From the NCBI GenBank assembly GCA_030535455.1, contig JAUNJY010000035.1:1-41842 (forward strand): a stretch of DNA of 41,842 bases, written 5' to 3'. The DNA comes from a bacterium (GTDB taxonomy: Bacteria > Bacillota > Clostridia > Lachnospirales > Lachnospiraceae). The notes under the pieces are model-generated. The model ran no database searches, was not told the DNA's origin, and saw only the letters and a list, made by a program, of their open reading frames with translations. Numbering within the stretch: the first letter of the stretch is position 1; each line of letters starts with the position of its first letter. Shown one piece after another: positions 16,470 through 24,874 of this stretch. The position numbers were made by a program, and so were the translations under genes.

Positions 16470-17594
16470 TTATTTTTCAAAATAGCTGGCCACTTCTTTT
16501 AAATTATCGATGATTGGAATATGCTGTGGACATGCCTGTTCACATTGGCCACATGCAATACAGTTACTTGCTTTTCCAAATACTTTCGTCAGTCTATCGT
16601 AGTATTCTCCCTGTGACGTCCATCCCTTGTCTTGATCTTCCTGCTTATCTGCATTGTATAGGGAAAAGTATTTTGGAATGGCAATGTTCATTGGACATCC
16701 GTCGGTGCAATAAGAACATCCTGTGCAAGGAATGGCAATCGTACTGTTGATCATGTCAACTGCCTTTTTTATAATTGCCTGTTCTTCCTCATTTAAAGGT
16801 GTCAGGTCAGACATATATCCTGTATTATCTAATAGCTGTTCCATATTACTCATTCCACTTAAAACCATCTTTACATTACTAAGGCTTGCAACAAAGCGGA
16901 TTGCCCAGGAGGAAACTGATAAATCAGGATGGTATTCTTTAAACATCCTTTCTACCTCAGAAGGAACTTTGGCTAAGGTGCCACCCTTTACAGGCTCCAT
17001 AACAATCACAGGCTTGCCATGCTTGGTTGCTACTTCATAGCATTTTCTAGATTGGATGCCTTCGCTGTCCCAGTCTAAGTAATTAATCTGCAGCTGAACA
17101 AATTCTACTTCTGGATGTTCTGTCAGGATCTGGTCTAGAAGTTTGGCATTATCGTGATAAGAGAAGCCAATGTGCTTAACCAATCCTTGCTTTTTCATAT
17201 CCATAAGCCATTCAAAACAGTCTAATTGCTTATAAATCTGATAGTGGTCAAATCCAACGTCATGTAATAAATAGTAGTCGAAGTAATCTACTCCGGTCTT
17301 TTTCATCTGTTCAAAAAAGATTGTATCCCGGTCTTCTTTTGTCTTAATAAATCCGGCATGCAGTTTGGTAGCCAAAGTATAGCTGTCCCTTGTGTGCCTG
17401 TCTACCAACACTTCTTTTGTTGCATTTTCACTGTTAAATCCACAGTACATCCATGCAGTATCAAAATAGGTAAAGCCTCGCTCAATAAAGGTATCTACCA
17501 TCTTTTTGGTCAATTCTAAATCAATACTGGAATCATCATTGGGATCAAGCAGTGGTAAGCGCATTAATCCAAAACCTAATTTCTTTTCTGTCAT
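16470..17594 (-). CDS. Aldo/keto reductase with C-terminal 4Fe-4S domain
   Basis: The 374-residue product has an aldo/keto reductase barrel: N-terminal [17 protein letters not shown] with the catalytic tyrosine, ATKLH, and [10 protein letters not shown]-terminal ferredoxin-like part carries two cysteine clusters, [12 protein letters not shown] and [12 protein letters not shown], each suited to bind 4Fe-4S. Such fusions are common in anaerobes, and their substrates are mostly unknown. I chose ATG at 17592-17594 because AAGGAGGAG precedes it; the longer frame to 17681 would start inside the upstream terminator. Co-transcription with the AraC gene is likely. Confidence 0.87.
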   Translation of the reverse strand: MTEKKLGFGLMRLPLLDPNDDSSIDLELTKKMVDTFIERGFTYFDTAWMYCGFNSENATKEVLVDRHTRDSYTLATKLHAGFIKTKEDRDTIFFEQMKKTGVDYFDYYLLHDVGFDHYQIYKQLDCFEWLMDMKKQGLVKHIGFSYHDNAKLLDQILTEHPEVEFVQLQINYLDWDSEGIQSRKCYEVATKHGKPVIVMEPVKGGTLAKVPSEVERMFKEYHPDLSVSSWAIRFVASLSNVKMVLSGMSNMEQLLDNTGYMSDLTPLNEEEQAIIKKAVDMINSTIAIPCTGCSYCTDGCPMNIAIPKYFSLYNADKQEDQDKGWTSQGEYYDRLTKVFGKASNCIACGQCEQACPQHIPIIDNLKEVASYFEK

Positions 17595-17658
17595 AAGCTC
17601 CTCCTTATATGTACATGTTTTTATATAACTATAGTTAGAATATCTCATTTTAATAAAT

Positions 17659-17693
17659 AAGGGAAGTATTTTATGGGTCAAATACTTCCCTTA
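17659..17693 (-). terminator. Terminator after the Bce-type permease gene
   Basis: Perfect 14-bp stem (17659-17672 with 17680-17693), 7-nt loop, followed on the minus strand by a T-rich tract. Confidence 0.75.
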
Positions 17694-17706
17694 ACTTGTC
17701 TACAAA

Positions 17707-19713
17707 TTATTCCTTACTGCTAACAATTTTATAATATATCTTTGCTGTCAGAGTATAGACGCACACATACACTATGGCAAACACTAGAAAGCATGAGGCG
17801 ATACAAATAATGTAGAGTCTGGTATTCATCATATTTAACAAGGAAAGCACTTTCGAAATCAGCGGAAATGCTGCCAGTAAATGAATGCCTGCCACCATAA
17901 GAGGCAGAAAGAACACCGTTAATACCTGCGAGCGGATTGCACTCCTTACTTCCATCTTGCTTAGCCCTACCTTTTGCATAATGGCGAAACGCTCTCGATC
18001 TTCATACCCCTCTGAAATCTGCTTATAGTAGATAATTAAGACAGTTGCCATGATAAATAAGGTTCCCATGAAAATTCCTAAAAAGAATAATCCGCCATAG
18101 ATGCCAAGCATTCCTGCTTTATTTTCCATTCTGCTCTCGCTATAGGTAGAAAAGCCAAGTTCTGATAGTTTTTCTTTCATTTGTTTATTAAAGGATAGTT
18201 GGGTATTTTTATCGGCAATAGTATCAAACCCATAGTAAAATTGGAGTGCTTTATCTCCTAGTCCTAAGTTTTCCTTTTGAGAAAGGACTTGGGCATTGAT
18301 TTCTGCTAACTCCTGTCGATCAGAAACTACCACATAATGCGTACTTGCGATATTGGATACTGCTTCGCCATTTTCGTAGAAATCATCTAGAACTTTTGAT
18401 ACTGTGTACTTTCGGTCAAAGATATGAAGCTCATTCTCACTGTAGTTATCTCGATTGGAGAAAATCAATATCTCACCCTTATTCAGTGTTTGTTGTTCTC
18501 CCATGATTCTATTGTAATCCTCTAATGTGGAGATTACCAAAACATTTATATTTGTCATCTCATTCATGTAATCAATCTGGTTCGGATCTGTAATAAACGT
18601 ATTTCCATGACGAATGGCGGATATATTGAGATAGGAATAGCTGATTTCATTTTTCATCGTAAGATTCGTTTCTTTGGCAACCTGGCCGATTACCGTTGTA
18701 ATCTGTTCATTATGTTTCTCGTTCTTCTCACCAGAATAGATACCAAAATCATTTGGATAACGTGTAGTTAAGATATCCTCAAATCCAGCCATCATGGATA
18801 CTGTGGAAGATACCATAACCAGTACCATAGTTGAGAGAATACATATATTTGCAAGCCCTACTGCATTTTGCTTCATACGGTAAATCATCCCTGATATACT
18901 TATAAAATGTCTGGTCTGGTAGTAATATGATTTTTTCTTACGAAGCAACTTAAGGAGAGCAATGCTTCCTGCTGTAAATAAGAGGTAGGTCGATACAATG
19001 ACCAGGAGTACTGCAATAAAGAATAAGTAGAGGGAACTAATTGGATTCTTTGTTGTAATTGCAAGGTAATAACCTGTAGCCATGCCTAATGTTCCAAGCA
19101 GAGTCATAAACCATCTTGTTTTCGGCTCTTTTTCTCCTACATTTCCTCCTTTCAGCAATTCTGCCGGATTGGAACTATGCAATGTATAAATGGATTTTAT
19201 TAAAATAAGCAAGAATACAAATACGAAAAACAGTATGGTGGAACGTATTACCTTATAGGAGATAAAAAATCCCAGTGGCGTCTTTACACCAACCATTTTT
19301 GCAATCAGTAAGAACATAGCCTTATCTAGTGCAATACCAAAGACAATGCCCGTAGTCAGGCTGATTGTCATTACGATGATATTCTCAAGGAGGATTACTT
19401 TGGCCAAATGGCGCTTTTCCATACCAAGTATGTTGAACAGTCCTAATTCCTTCTTACGTCCTTTCATTAAGAAACTGTTGGTATAGAAAAGAAAGATTAA
19501 GGAAAATGCTCCAACAAGAATACTTCCCATTGTAAGCACTGTATATAATGTCTGGTCACCGATGATTTGTTCAATCCCAGGATTTTTAGATAAGGATTTC
19601 ATAATGTAGAACATCATGATTGTGATCGTACAGGTGATGATATATGGAATATACGTCTTACTGTTCTTTTTTATATTGGTTACTGCAAGCTTTGTATAAA
19701 ACCCTTTATTCAT
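17707..19713 (-). CDS. FtsX-like ABC permease, BceB type
   Basis: The 668-residue product has about ten membrane segments, with a large extracytoplasmic loop of about 210 residues (roughly 305-520) between segments seven and eight. This is the hallmark of BceB/VraG-type permeases that detect and remove cell-wall-active peptide antibiotics such as bacitracin. The start at 19711-19713 (MNKGFYTKLA) overlaps the end of the ATPase gene and has AGGTGG upstream; four extra codons are possible. The ATPase, kinase and regulator genes upstream complete the module. Confidence 0.85.
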   Translation of the reverse strand: MNKGFYTKLAVTNIKKNSKTYIPYIITCTITIMMFYIMKSLSKNPGIEQIIGDQTLYTVLTMGSILVGAFSLIFLFYTNSFLMKGRKKELGLFNILGMEKRHLAKVILLENIIVMTISLTTGIVFGIALDKAMFLLIAKMVGVKTPLGFFISYKVIRSTILFFVFVFLLILIKSIYTLHSSNPAELLKGGNVGEKEPKTRWFMTLLGTLGMATGYYLAITTKNPISSLYLFFIAVLLVIVSTYLLFTAGSIALLKLLRKKKSYYYQTRHFISISGMIYRMKQNAVGLANICILSTMVLVMVSSTVSMMAGFEDILTTRYPNDFGIYSGEKNEKHNEQITTVIGQVAKETNLTMKNEISYSYLNISAIRHGNTFITDPNQIDYMNEMTNINVLVISTLEDYNRIMGEQQTLNKGEILIFSNRDNYSENELHIFDRKYTVSKVLDDFYENGEAVSNIASTHYVVVSDRQELAEINAQVLSQKENLGLGDKALQFYYGFDTIADKNTQLSFNKQMKEKLSELGFSTYSESRMENKAGMLGIYGGLFFLGIFMGTLFIMATVLIIYYKQISEGYEDRERFAIMQKVGLSKMEVRSAIRSQVLTVFFLPLMVAGIHLLAAFPLISKVLSLLNMMNTRLYIICIASCFLVFAIVYVCVYTLTAKIYYKIVSSKE

Positions 19714-20473
19714 TATTCTCACCACCTGTTGTCAGTAATGAAAGCGTATCTGATATTTTTTGATACATTTGGTGGTTTGTCTGATTTCCACGATAAATCT
19801 GATGGAATACCTCTCCATCCTTAATAAATAACACTCTTCCTGCATGACTTGCCGCTTTTGTGGAATGTGTCACCATAAGGATGGTCTGTCCTTCTTTATT
19901 AATGTCGGAAAACAGCTGCAGCAGACTGTCCGTTGATTTGGAATCAAGTGCTCCTGTGGGCTCATCTGCTAAAATAAGCTTTGGATCTGTAATTAGTGCT
20001 CGAGCAACCGCTGCACGTTGTTTCTGACCGCCTGATACTTCATAAGGATATTTGTCTAACAACGGCTCTATTCCTAGCTTCTTTGCGATTGATGATAACT
20101 TTGTTTCCATTTCCTTTACGTTCTTCTTCTTAAGCACCAACGGAAGCAAGATGTTATCTTTCAGATTAAAGTTATCAAGAAGATTAAAGTCCTGGAATAC
20201 AAAGCCTAGGTTTTCTCTTCGAAATGCGGATATATCCTTTTCCTTTACAGTTGCCAGCTCTTTACCATCTAATAGTACTTTTCCATTGGTTGGCTGATCT
20301 AACGCCGCCAGTATATTTAGCAGTGTTGTCTTTCCTGAGCCCGACTCACCCATAATAGCCACATACTCTCCTTGTTCCACCGAAAAAGACACATTGGACA
20401 GGGCCCGGACTTGATTTCCTCCCATACGGGTTGTATATATTTTTTTAATACATTGAACTTCTAATAATGCCAT
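19706..20473 (-). CDS. ABC transporter ATPase, BceA type
   Basis: The 255-residue ATPase has Walker A GESGSGKTT, Q-loop FVFQDFNLL, signature VSGGQKQR, Walker B LILADEPTGALD and the H-loop histidine in VTHS, the pattern of the MacB/LolD/BceA subfamily. It is paired with the FtsX-like permease, with which it overlaps. The ribosome site AGGGGG precedes the ATG. A promoter with repeated boxes, probably for the adjacent response regulator, lies directly upstream. Confidence 0.9.
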   Translation of the reverse strand: MALLEVQCIKKIYTTRMGGNQVRALSNVSFSVEQGEYVAIMGESGSGKTTLLNILAALDQPTNGKVLLDGKELATVKEKDISAFRRENLGFVFQDFNLLDNFNLKDNILLPLVLKKKNVKEMETKLSSIAKKLGIEPLLDKYPYEVSGGQKQRAAVARALITDPKLILADEPTGALDSKSTDSLLQLFSDINKEGQTILMVTHSTKAASHAGRVLFIKDGEVFHQIYRGNQTNHQMYQKISDTLSLLTTGGENNE

Positions 20474-20504
20474 TTTACATGACCCCCTTCTTTTTTGTGC
20501 CTTT

Positions 20505-20534
20505 AGTATAGCAAAACGACCGAATGCACCGACA
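20505..20534 (-). promoter_or_regulatory. Promoter of the ABC pair
   Basis: Minus-strand TATACT (20505-20510) with an 18-bp spacer to a poor -35 (TGTCGG, 20529-20534). A weak -35 overlapped by repeats fits activator-dependent transcription. Confidence 0.5.
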
Positions 20535-20572
20535 TTGAATCGTGTGACATTTCGATCGTTTCATGTGACATT
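20529..20572 (-). promoter_or_regulatory. Repeated AATGTCACA boxes, likely response-regulator sites
   Basis: Two exact copies of AATGTCACA on the minus strand (20564-20572 and 20543-20551) are 21 bp apart, two helical turns. A partial third copy (AATGTCGG, 20529-20536) lies 15 bp further and overlaps the -35. Tandem boxes on one face of the helix are typical for OmpR-type activators. Confidence 0.55.
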
Positions 20573-20584
20573 TTTGTAAGATAG

Positions 20585-21592
20585 TTATTCTACCTCTAAT
20601 TTGTCTGTATGCAAATTAATGTAAAACATGGTTCCCTGTTTCGGTACCGACTCCGCGTTAATTGTAATGGACAATTTCTTTGCTGCCTGTTTGCAGAGAT
20701 AAAGGCCAAGTCCTGTGGATTTCTTGTCAGAGCGGCCATTATATCCGGTAAATCCTTTTTCAAAGATCCTAGGTAAGTCTTCTGCGGCTATACCAATACC
20801 TGTATCTTGGATTTGCAATACCTTTTCCTTTGTAACCGTGATTGTAATTTCACCCTGCATCGTATATTTGATTGCATTGGACAGTATTTGTTCAATTATA
20901 AATAACAGCCATTTTTCATCGGTCAGCACAGTTAAGTCTGTAGACTCGTAGCGTAAGCGTATCCTCTTTCTGATAAACTGTGGAGCATATTTATGGATTG
21001 CCTGCTTAATAATTGGATCAAGCGGTTGTTGCTTAAACATAAAGTCTGTTGTTTCGCTTCCAAGGCGCAGATATGTCAATACCATCTCTACATACTGTTC
21101 AATACGAAATAATTCAGCCGATAGCTCTCTATGTTCCTTTGTATCCTCTCCTTGCAAAATCATCTGCATAACAGAGATTGGTGTTTTGATCTGATGCACC
21201 CATGTCGTATAATAGTCTAAACTCTCTTGCTTGTTGCTTTCCCATTCTGTCAAATGCTCAGCATTCTTTTTACCAAGGAGCTTTACCATCTGCTGATAAT
21301 CCTGCTCCGCAAGAGTAAAAGCTGTCGGAAGCTGCTCAAAGCTAAATTCAATACTGTTACATATTTTTTGTCGTTCCTGATGCAGCTTATAGTAAAAATG
21401 AAAGCGAATCCCTAAGATTGGGATTGCAGCAAGCAGGCAGAGTAATACCGAATACCAGACGGCTTCTAGTTCTAATTCATAGAGAGAAAAAATTGCTGTA
21501 AAAATACATGAAAACAGTAGAAACAGCAAGCCTGTAAATCGATATTCCTTTAAAAATCGACCAAATACTATATACCATTTTTCTTCTATCAT
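20585..21592 (-). CDS. Intramembrane-sensing histidine kinase, BceS type
   Basis: The 335-residue product has two membrane helices (about residues 18-38 and 46-64) with only a very short outside loop. A DHp domain follows with phosphorylatable H133 in WVHQIKTPIS, then a catalytic domain with an N box (EQILSNAIKYT), DTGIGI and GLGLYL. Kinases of this shape do not bind the drug but sense the flux of the partner ABC transporter. The gene overlaps the regulator by 4 bp. Confidence 0.9.
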   Translation of the reverse strand: MIEEKWYIVFGRFLKEYRFTGLLFLLFSCIFTAIFSLYELELEAVWYSVLLCLLAAIPILGIRFHFYYKLHQERQKICNSIEFSFEQLPTAFTLAEQDYQQMVKLLGKKNAEHLTEWESNKQESLDYYTTWVHQIKTPISVMQMILQGEDTKEHRELSAELFRIEQYVEMVLTYLRLGSETTDFMFKQQPLDPIIKQAIHKYAPQFIRKRIRLRYESTDLTVLTDEKWLLFIIEQILSNAIKYTMQGEITITVTKEKVLQIQDTGIGIAAEDLPRIFEKGFTGYNGRSDKKSTGLGLYLCKQAAKKLSITINAESVPKQGTMFYINLHTDKLEVE

Positions 21593-22260
21593 TCTATAAT
21601 ATATCCACTTCCTATTTTGGTCTTGATAAAATCATAAAGTCCAATTTTATCAAGCTTCTTTCTTAGCCTAGTCACATTGACGGTCAATGTGTTTTCTTCC
21701 ACGTAGCAATCCATTTGCCATAGCTTGGTCATAAGTGTATCACGACTAACGACCTTCCCTTTATTCTCAAGCATGGTCTGCAAAATACGAAATTCATTCT
21801 TTGTCAGTTCCAGGCGCTGTCCTCCATAGCTCAGAGAGGTATCATTTAAATTAAGTATTGCACCTCTGTGTTCTAGTAATGGAACTTTTCCTGCCATGTC
21901 ATAAGTCCTTCTTAAGACCGCCTGTATCTTAGCCATCATTACGCTAACATCGACCGGCTTACTGATAAAATCATCTCCGCCCATATTCATTGCCATTACA
22001 ATATTCATATTTTCAGCCGCAGATGAGATAAATATAATGGGAACGTTAGATTGTTTTCTGATTTCACTACACCAATGATAGCCATTGAAAAATGGAAGCA
22101 TGATGTCAATCAAGACCATATGGGGGTCATATTCTATAAATGCAGGAATTATATTCTGAAAATCTTCAATGAGACAGACTTCGTTTCCCCACGCTTCTAT
22201 TTGCTTTTTCATCACTTGTGCCATAGAAGAGTCATCTTCTATTACTAAAATTCGATACAT
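21589..22260 (-). CDS. OmpR-family response regulator, BceR type
   Basis: The 223-residue product has a receiver domain with the acidic pair in VIEDD, phosphorylation site D52 (LIDIMLP) and the lysine in DDFISKPV, plus a winged-helix output domain ending with VTRLRKKL. I chose ATG 22258-22260, which begins the receiver (MYRILVIEDD) behind AAGGGGG; a longer frame lacks a ribosome site. It probably activates the ABC pair through the boxes at 20529-20572. A small membrane-peptide gene lies 80 bp upstream on the same strand. Confidence 0.9.
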   Translation of the reverse strand: MYRILVIEDDSSMAQVMKKQIEAWGNEVCLIEDFQNIIPAFIEYDPHMVLIDIMLPFFNGYHWCSEIRKQSNVPIIFISSAAENMNIVMAMNMGGDDFISKPVDVSVMMAKIQAVLRRTYDMAGKVPLLEHRGAILNLNDTSLSYGGQRLELTKNEFRILQTMLENKGKVVSRDTLMTKLWQMDCYVEENTLTVNVTRLRKKLDKIGLYDFIKTKIGSGYIIE

Positions 22261-22302
22261 TAACTTGAACCCCCTTATTTTATTACAATTTATCACAATC
22301 GG

Positions 22303-22320
22303 TTCAGTTAGTAAACTGAA
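22303..22320. promoter_or_regulatory. Inverted repeat before the response-regulator gene
   Basis: TTCAGTT and AACTGAA (perfect 7-bp arms, 4-bp spacer) lie between the small peptide gene and the regulator gene. Candidate operator or weak attenuator; no T-run follows. Confidence 0.35.
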
Positions 22321-22340
22321 TTTGTCAAATAAAGTGAATA

Positions 22341-22451
22341 CTATTCTTCTACCAAGTCACAAATCCGGTGATAAAAGAGACTATGTACACCTAAACTAAT
22401 CACGCCTATGAATACTGCTAAAATAATTATAATTTTTTTGCTTCTTTTCAT
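22341..22451 (-). CDS. Small single-pass membrane peptide (36 residues)
   Basis: ATG at 22449-22451, preceded by GAGGGG nine bases upstream, opens a 36-codon frame ending TAG at 22341. The product has a basic start (MKRSKK), one hydrophobic helix (IIIILAVFIGVISLGV) and a short polar tail (HSLFYHRICDLVEE). Positive-inside charge, a ribosome site and position 80 bp upstream of the Bce-type regulator on the same strand argue for a real gene. I know no family for it. It might tune the kinase or transporter in the membrane (inference). Confidence 0.5.
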   Translation of the reverse strand: MKRSKKIIIILAVFIGVISLGVHSLFYHRICDLVEE

Positions 22452-22555
22452 TCTTACGTTCCCCTCATCTCTTGTTTTTACATTTTTGATACAACATTTC
22501 CAGTGTATTACAATACATTTATCTTGTAAACGACTGCAGTATTATTGAGTTCTAT

Positions 22556-22611
22556 AAAAAATAGACTCTTGAAACATACCGAAGTAATCGGTTTTACTTG
22601 TTTCAAAAGTC
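22556..22611 (-). terminator. Terminator of the amidohydrolase gene
   Basis: Minus-strand GACTTTTGAAACA pairs with TGTTTCAAGAGTC (one mismatch), followed by TATTTTTT, 31 bp past the stop. Confidence 0.7.
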
Positions 22612-22642
22612 ATTATAAGTTAGTACATCAATTATACTAATA

Positions 22643-23836
22643 TTAGTATGGTCTCTTATCTGCTGTAGCCGTGTCCTTGGCGTCGTATACGATTTTACCA
22701 TCTATAATTGTGTATAGTGCCTTTGTAAATACTTCCATAGGATTTCCAGTAAAGATGGCAATGTCCGCATCCTTGCCGACCTCAAGACTTCCAATTCGTT
22801 TCGACACATTACAGATTTCAGCTGCATTTATAGTAATCGCTTTCAGTCCTTCTTCAATTCCCAGTCCTTCTTTTGCTGCAAATCCTGCGCAGATACATAA
22901 ATCATGAAGCCTTGTAACCGGATGATCTGTAGTGATTGCTACCTTTATTCCGGCCTTGTTAAGGATACCTACGGTTTTAAAATCCGAATATTGCGTCTCA
23001 ATCTTATTACGAAATGCTAAGGATGGCCCGACAATGGCAGGAAATCCCGATGCCTTGATTTCCTCGGCAATTAAGTGGCCCTCTGTACAGTGATCAAGTG
23101 TCATCCTTAGATTAAATTCTTTTGCAATACGGATTGCGGTTAAGATATCATAGGCTTTGTGGACGTGGGCCTTTAATGGGATTTTTCTATTTAGCACAGG
23201 GAGCCAGCTCTCCATTTTAAAATCCGGATCAAAATGTTCACCGCTCTTCATGGATCTTTCTTTATTCTCTTTATATTGGCAGGCCTTAAATAATTCTTCA
23301 CGTAACATGGCTGCTATTGTCATACGAGAGGATGGAAGCATAGATTTGTCATTATAATTAGTTTTGATATTCTCACCAAATGCGATTTTCATTGCGGCAG
23401 GTTCAAGTACTACCATATCGTCGATACATCTGCCATAGGTCTTGATAAAGACAAATTGGCCTCCTACTACATTGGAACTGCCAGGGCCAATCATTACTCC
23501 TGTAATTCCTGAACTTAAGGCATTGTGAAAGGCACTGTCCATTACATTGATTGCATCTAATGCTCTGATCTGCGGCGTTATGGGATCATTTGACTCATTA
23601 CAGTCATCTCCTTCCGCTCCGGTTCGTGCTTCTGTAATTCCAAGATGGCAGTGGGCTTCGATAATTCCTGGAAGGACCCAGCAATTGGTGGCATCGATTA
23701 TATCTGTAATAGCTTCTTGTGTTTCATCTATCTCTTCGCCAACCTGTATGATTTTTTTATCCTTAATCAATATGGATCCATGTTCATAGGTCATACCAGC
23801 CATCGTCATAATCTTACCGTTTTTAATTAGCAACAT
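22643..23836 (-). CDS. Metal-dependent amidohydrolase
   Basis: A 397-residue member of the amidohydrolase superfamily (COG1228-like, related to imidazolonepropionases and dipeptidases). The N-terminal strand domain MLLIKNGKIMTM leads to the first metal motif EAHCHLG. Further candidate metal ligands are HVHK, LDHCTEGH and TTDHP. A C-terminal composite strand (GKDADIAIFTGNP) ends the fold. It likely hydrolyses a cyclic amide or small peptide in the cytoplasm; the substrate is unknown. The LysR-type gene lies 44 bp upstream on the same strand, so the two are probably co-transcribed. Confidence 0.85.
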   Translation of the reverse strand: MLLIKNGKIMTMAGMTYEHGSILIKDKKIIQVGEEIDETQEAITDIIDATNCWVLPGIIEAHCHLGITEARTGAEGDDCNESNDPITPQIRALDAINVMDSAFHNALSSGITGVMIGPGSSNVVGGQFVFIKTYGRCIDDMVVLEPAAMKIAFGENIKTNYNDKSMLPSSRMTIAAMLREELFKACQYKENKERSMKSGEHFDPDFKMESWLPVLNRKIPLKAHVHKAYDILTAIRIAKEFNLRMTLDHCTEGHLIAEEIKASGFPAIVGPSLAFRNKIETQYSDFKTVGILNKAGIKVAITTDHPVTRLHDLCICAGFAAKEGLGIEEGLKAITINAAEICNVSKRIGSLEVGKDADIAIFTGNPMEVFTKALYTIIDGKIVYDAKDTATADKRPY

Positions 23837-23880
23837 GATGTGTCATCTCCTTTTCAAATAGGATTTACCAAAAAACATCA

Positions 23881-24762
23881 TTATACTCTTTGCATGGTCT
23901 GAATTTCAGGTACAAAGTCTTTGATAAATGAAAAAAAGGTTTTTGCTGCCGGTGACTTTATATTTGTTACAGCAATTCCTATAGAAATAGTTTCAGGTGG
24001 ATCAAGTGGAAGTTCTACCACATTCTTATTCCAAGTTTGGCGATTGATTCCGTTGTTCATTCCTATTCCAAGGCCGGCTTCTACCATCATATAGGTTGCT
24101 GAAATATCCAAGCTCTTAAATTTTACATTTGGACTGATTTTATTCTTTGCTAGTACTCTAGCATTGTCAGTGTCCATTTCCGGATACGTGTCAATATACG
24201 CCTCTGTTGCAAAGCATTTGATTGGGACTGAGTTTTCACTTGCCAATGCATGTTCTTTGGAAACCAATGCAATCAGATCATCCTCTACCAAAGGGATCCA
24301 GTCATAGTCTCCTTCCCGTTTACTGATGATACAAAGATCCAATTGATGTTCTTTCATCTTTCCAAGTAACTCTGTACTATTTCCGTTTTGGATCTCTACT
24401 TGAATTTCCGGATACACTTGATGAAATCTGGAAATGACTTTACTAATCCATGGATAATAACAGTTGTATGCAGTTCCAATAGTAACGCTACCCACGTCGA
24501 GTCCACAAATCTGTGCAGACACCTGTTTTACATTTTCTCCATAAAAAATAAGTTCTCGAATGGCAGGTAGCAGACGCTCACATTCTCTAGTCGGATATAC
24601 TCCCTTATGCAGGCGATACAACAGTGGAAAACCATTTTCCTCCTCTAAGGTTGCCATCATACGACTAATCCCAGATGGCGTATAACCTAACTTTTCTGCT
24701 GCTGCAGATAAGCTTCCACTCTCTATCACACACAATAATGCTTCATATCGTTCTAATTCCAT
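23881..24762 (-). CDS. LysR-family transcriptional regulator
   Basis: The 293-residue product has an N-terminal winged helix (ALLCVIESGSLSAAAEKLGYTPSGISRMMATLEEENG) and the LysR substrate-binding domain (SVTIGTAYNCYYPWISKVISRF onward). It is divergent from the second MATE gene across 112 bp, the classic LysR layout, and is followed by the amidohydrolase gene. It probably regulates the MATE gene, itself or both through the TTACGCAAAGCA boxes. Confidence 0.9.
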   Translation of the reverse strand: MELERYEALLCVIESGSLSAAAEKLGYTPSGISRMMATLEEENGFPLLYRLHKGVYPTRECERLLPAIRELIFYGENVKQVSAQICGLDVGSVTIGTAYNCYYPWISKVISRFHQVYPEIQVEIQNGNSTELLGKMKEHQLDLCIISKREGDYDWIPLVEDDLIALVSKEHALASENSVPIKCFATEAYIDTYPEMDTDNARVLAKNKISPNVKFKSLDISATYMMVEAGLGIGMNNGINRQTWNKNVVELPLDPPETISIGIAVTNIKSPAAKTFFSFIKDFVPEIQTMQRV

Positions 24763-24780
24763 ATTACTCTCCTTTGACGA

Positions 24781-24823
24781 TTACGCAAAGCACTCTTTAC
24801 AAACACTCGCTTTACGCAAAGCA
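24781..24823. promoter_or_regulatory. Duplicated TTACGCAAAGCA boxes between lysR and MATE genes
   Basis: The exact 12-mer occurs at 24781-24792 and 24812-24823, 31 bp apart (about three helical turns). The second box contains the -35 of the MATE promoter. Likely binding sites of the LysR-type regulator. Confidence 0.6.
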
Positions 24824-24840
24824 TACAAAGTATTTATACT
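24812..24840 (+). promoter_or_regulatory. Promoter of the second MATE gene
   Basis: TTACGC (24812-24817), 17-bp spacer, TATACT (24835-24840). The -10 is good and the -35 is weak and inside a repeat box, which suits activator control. Confidence 0.55.
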
Positions 24841-24874
24841 AATGTCAATACAAAGCTACACAGGAGGACCTTAC

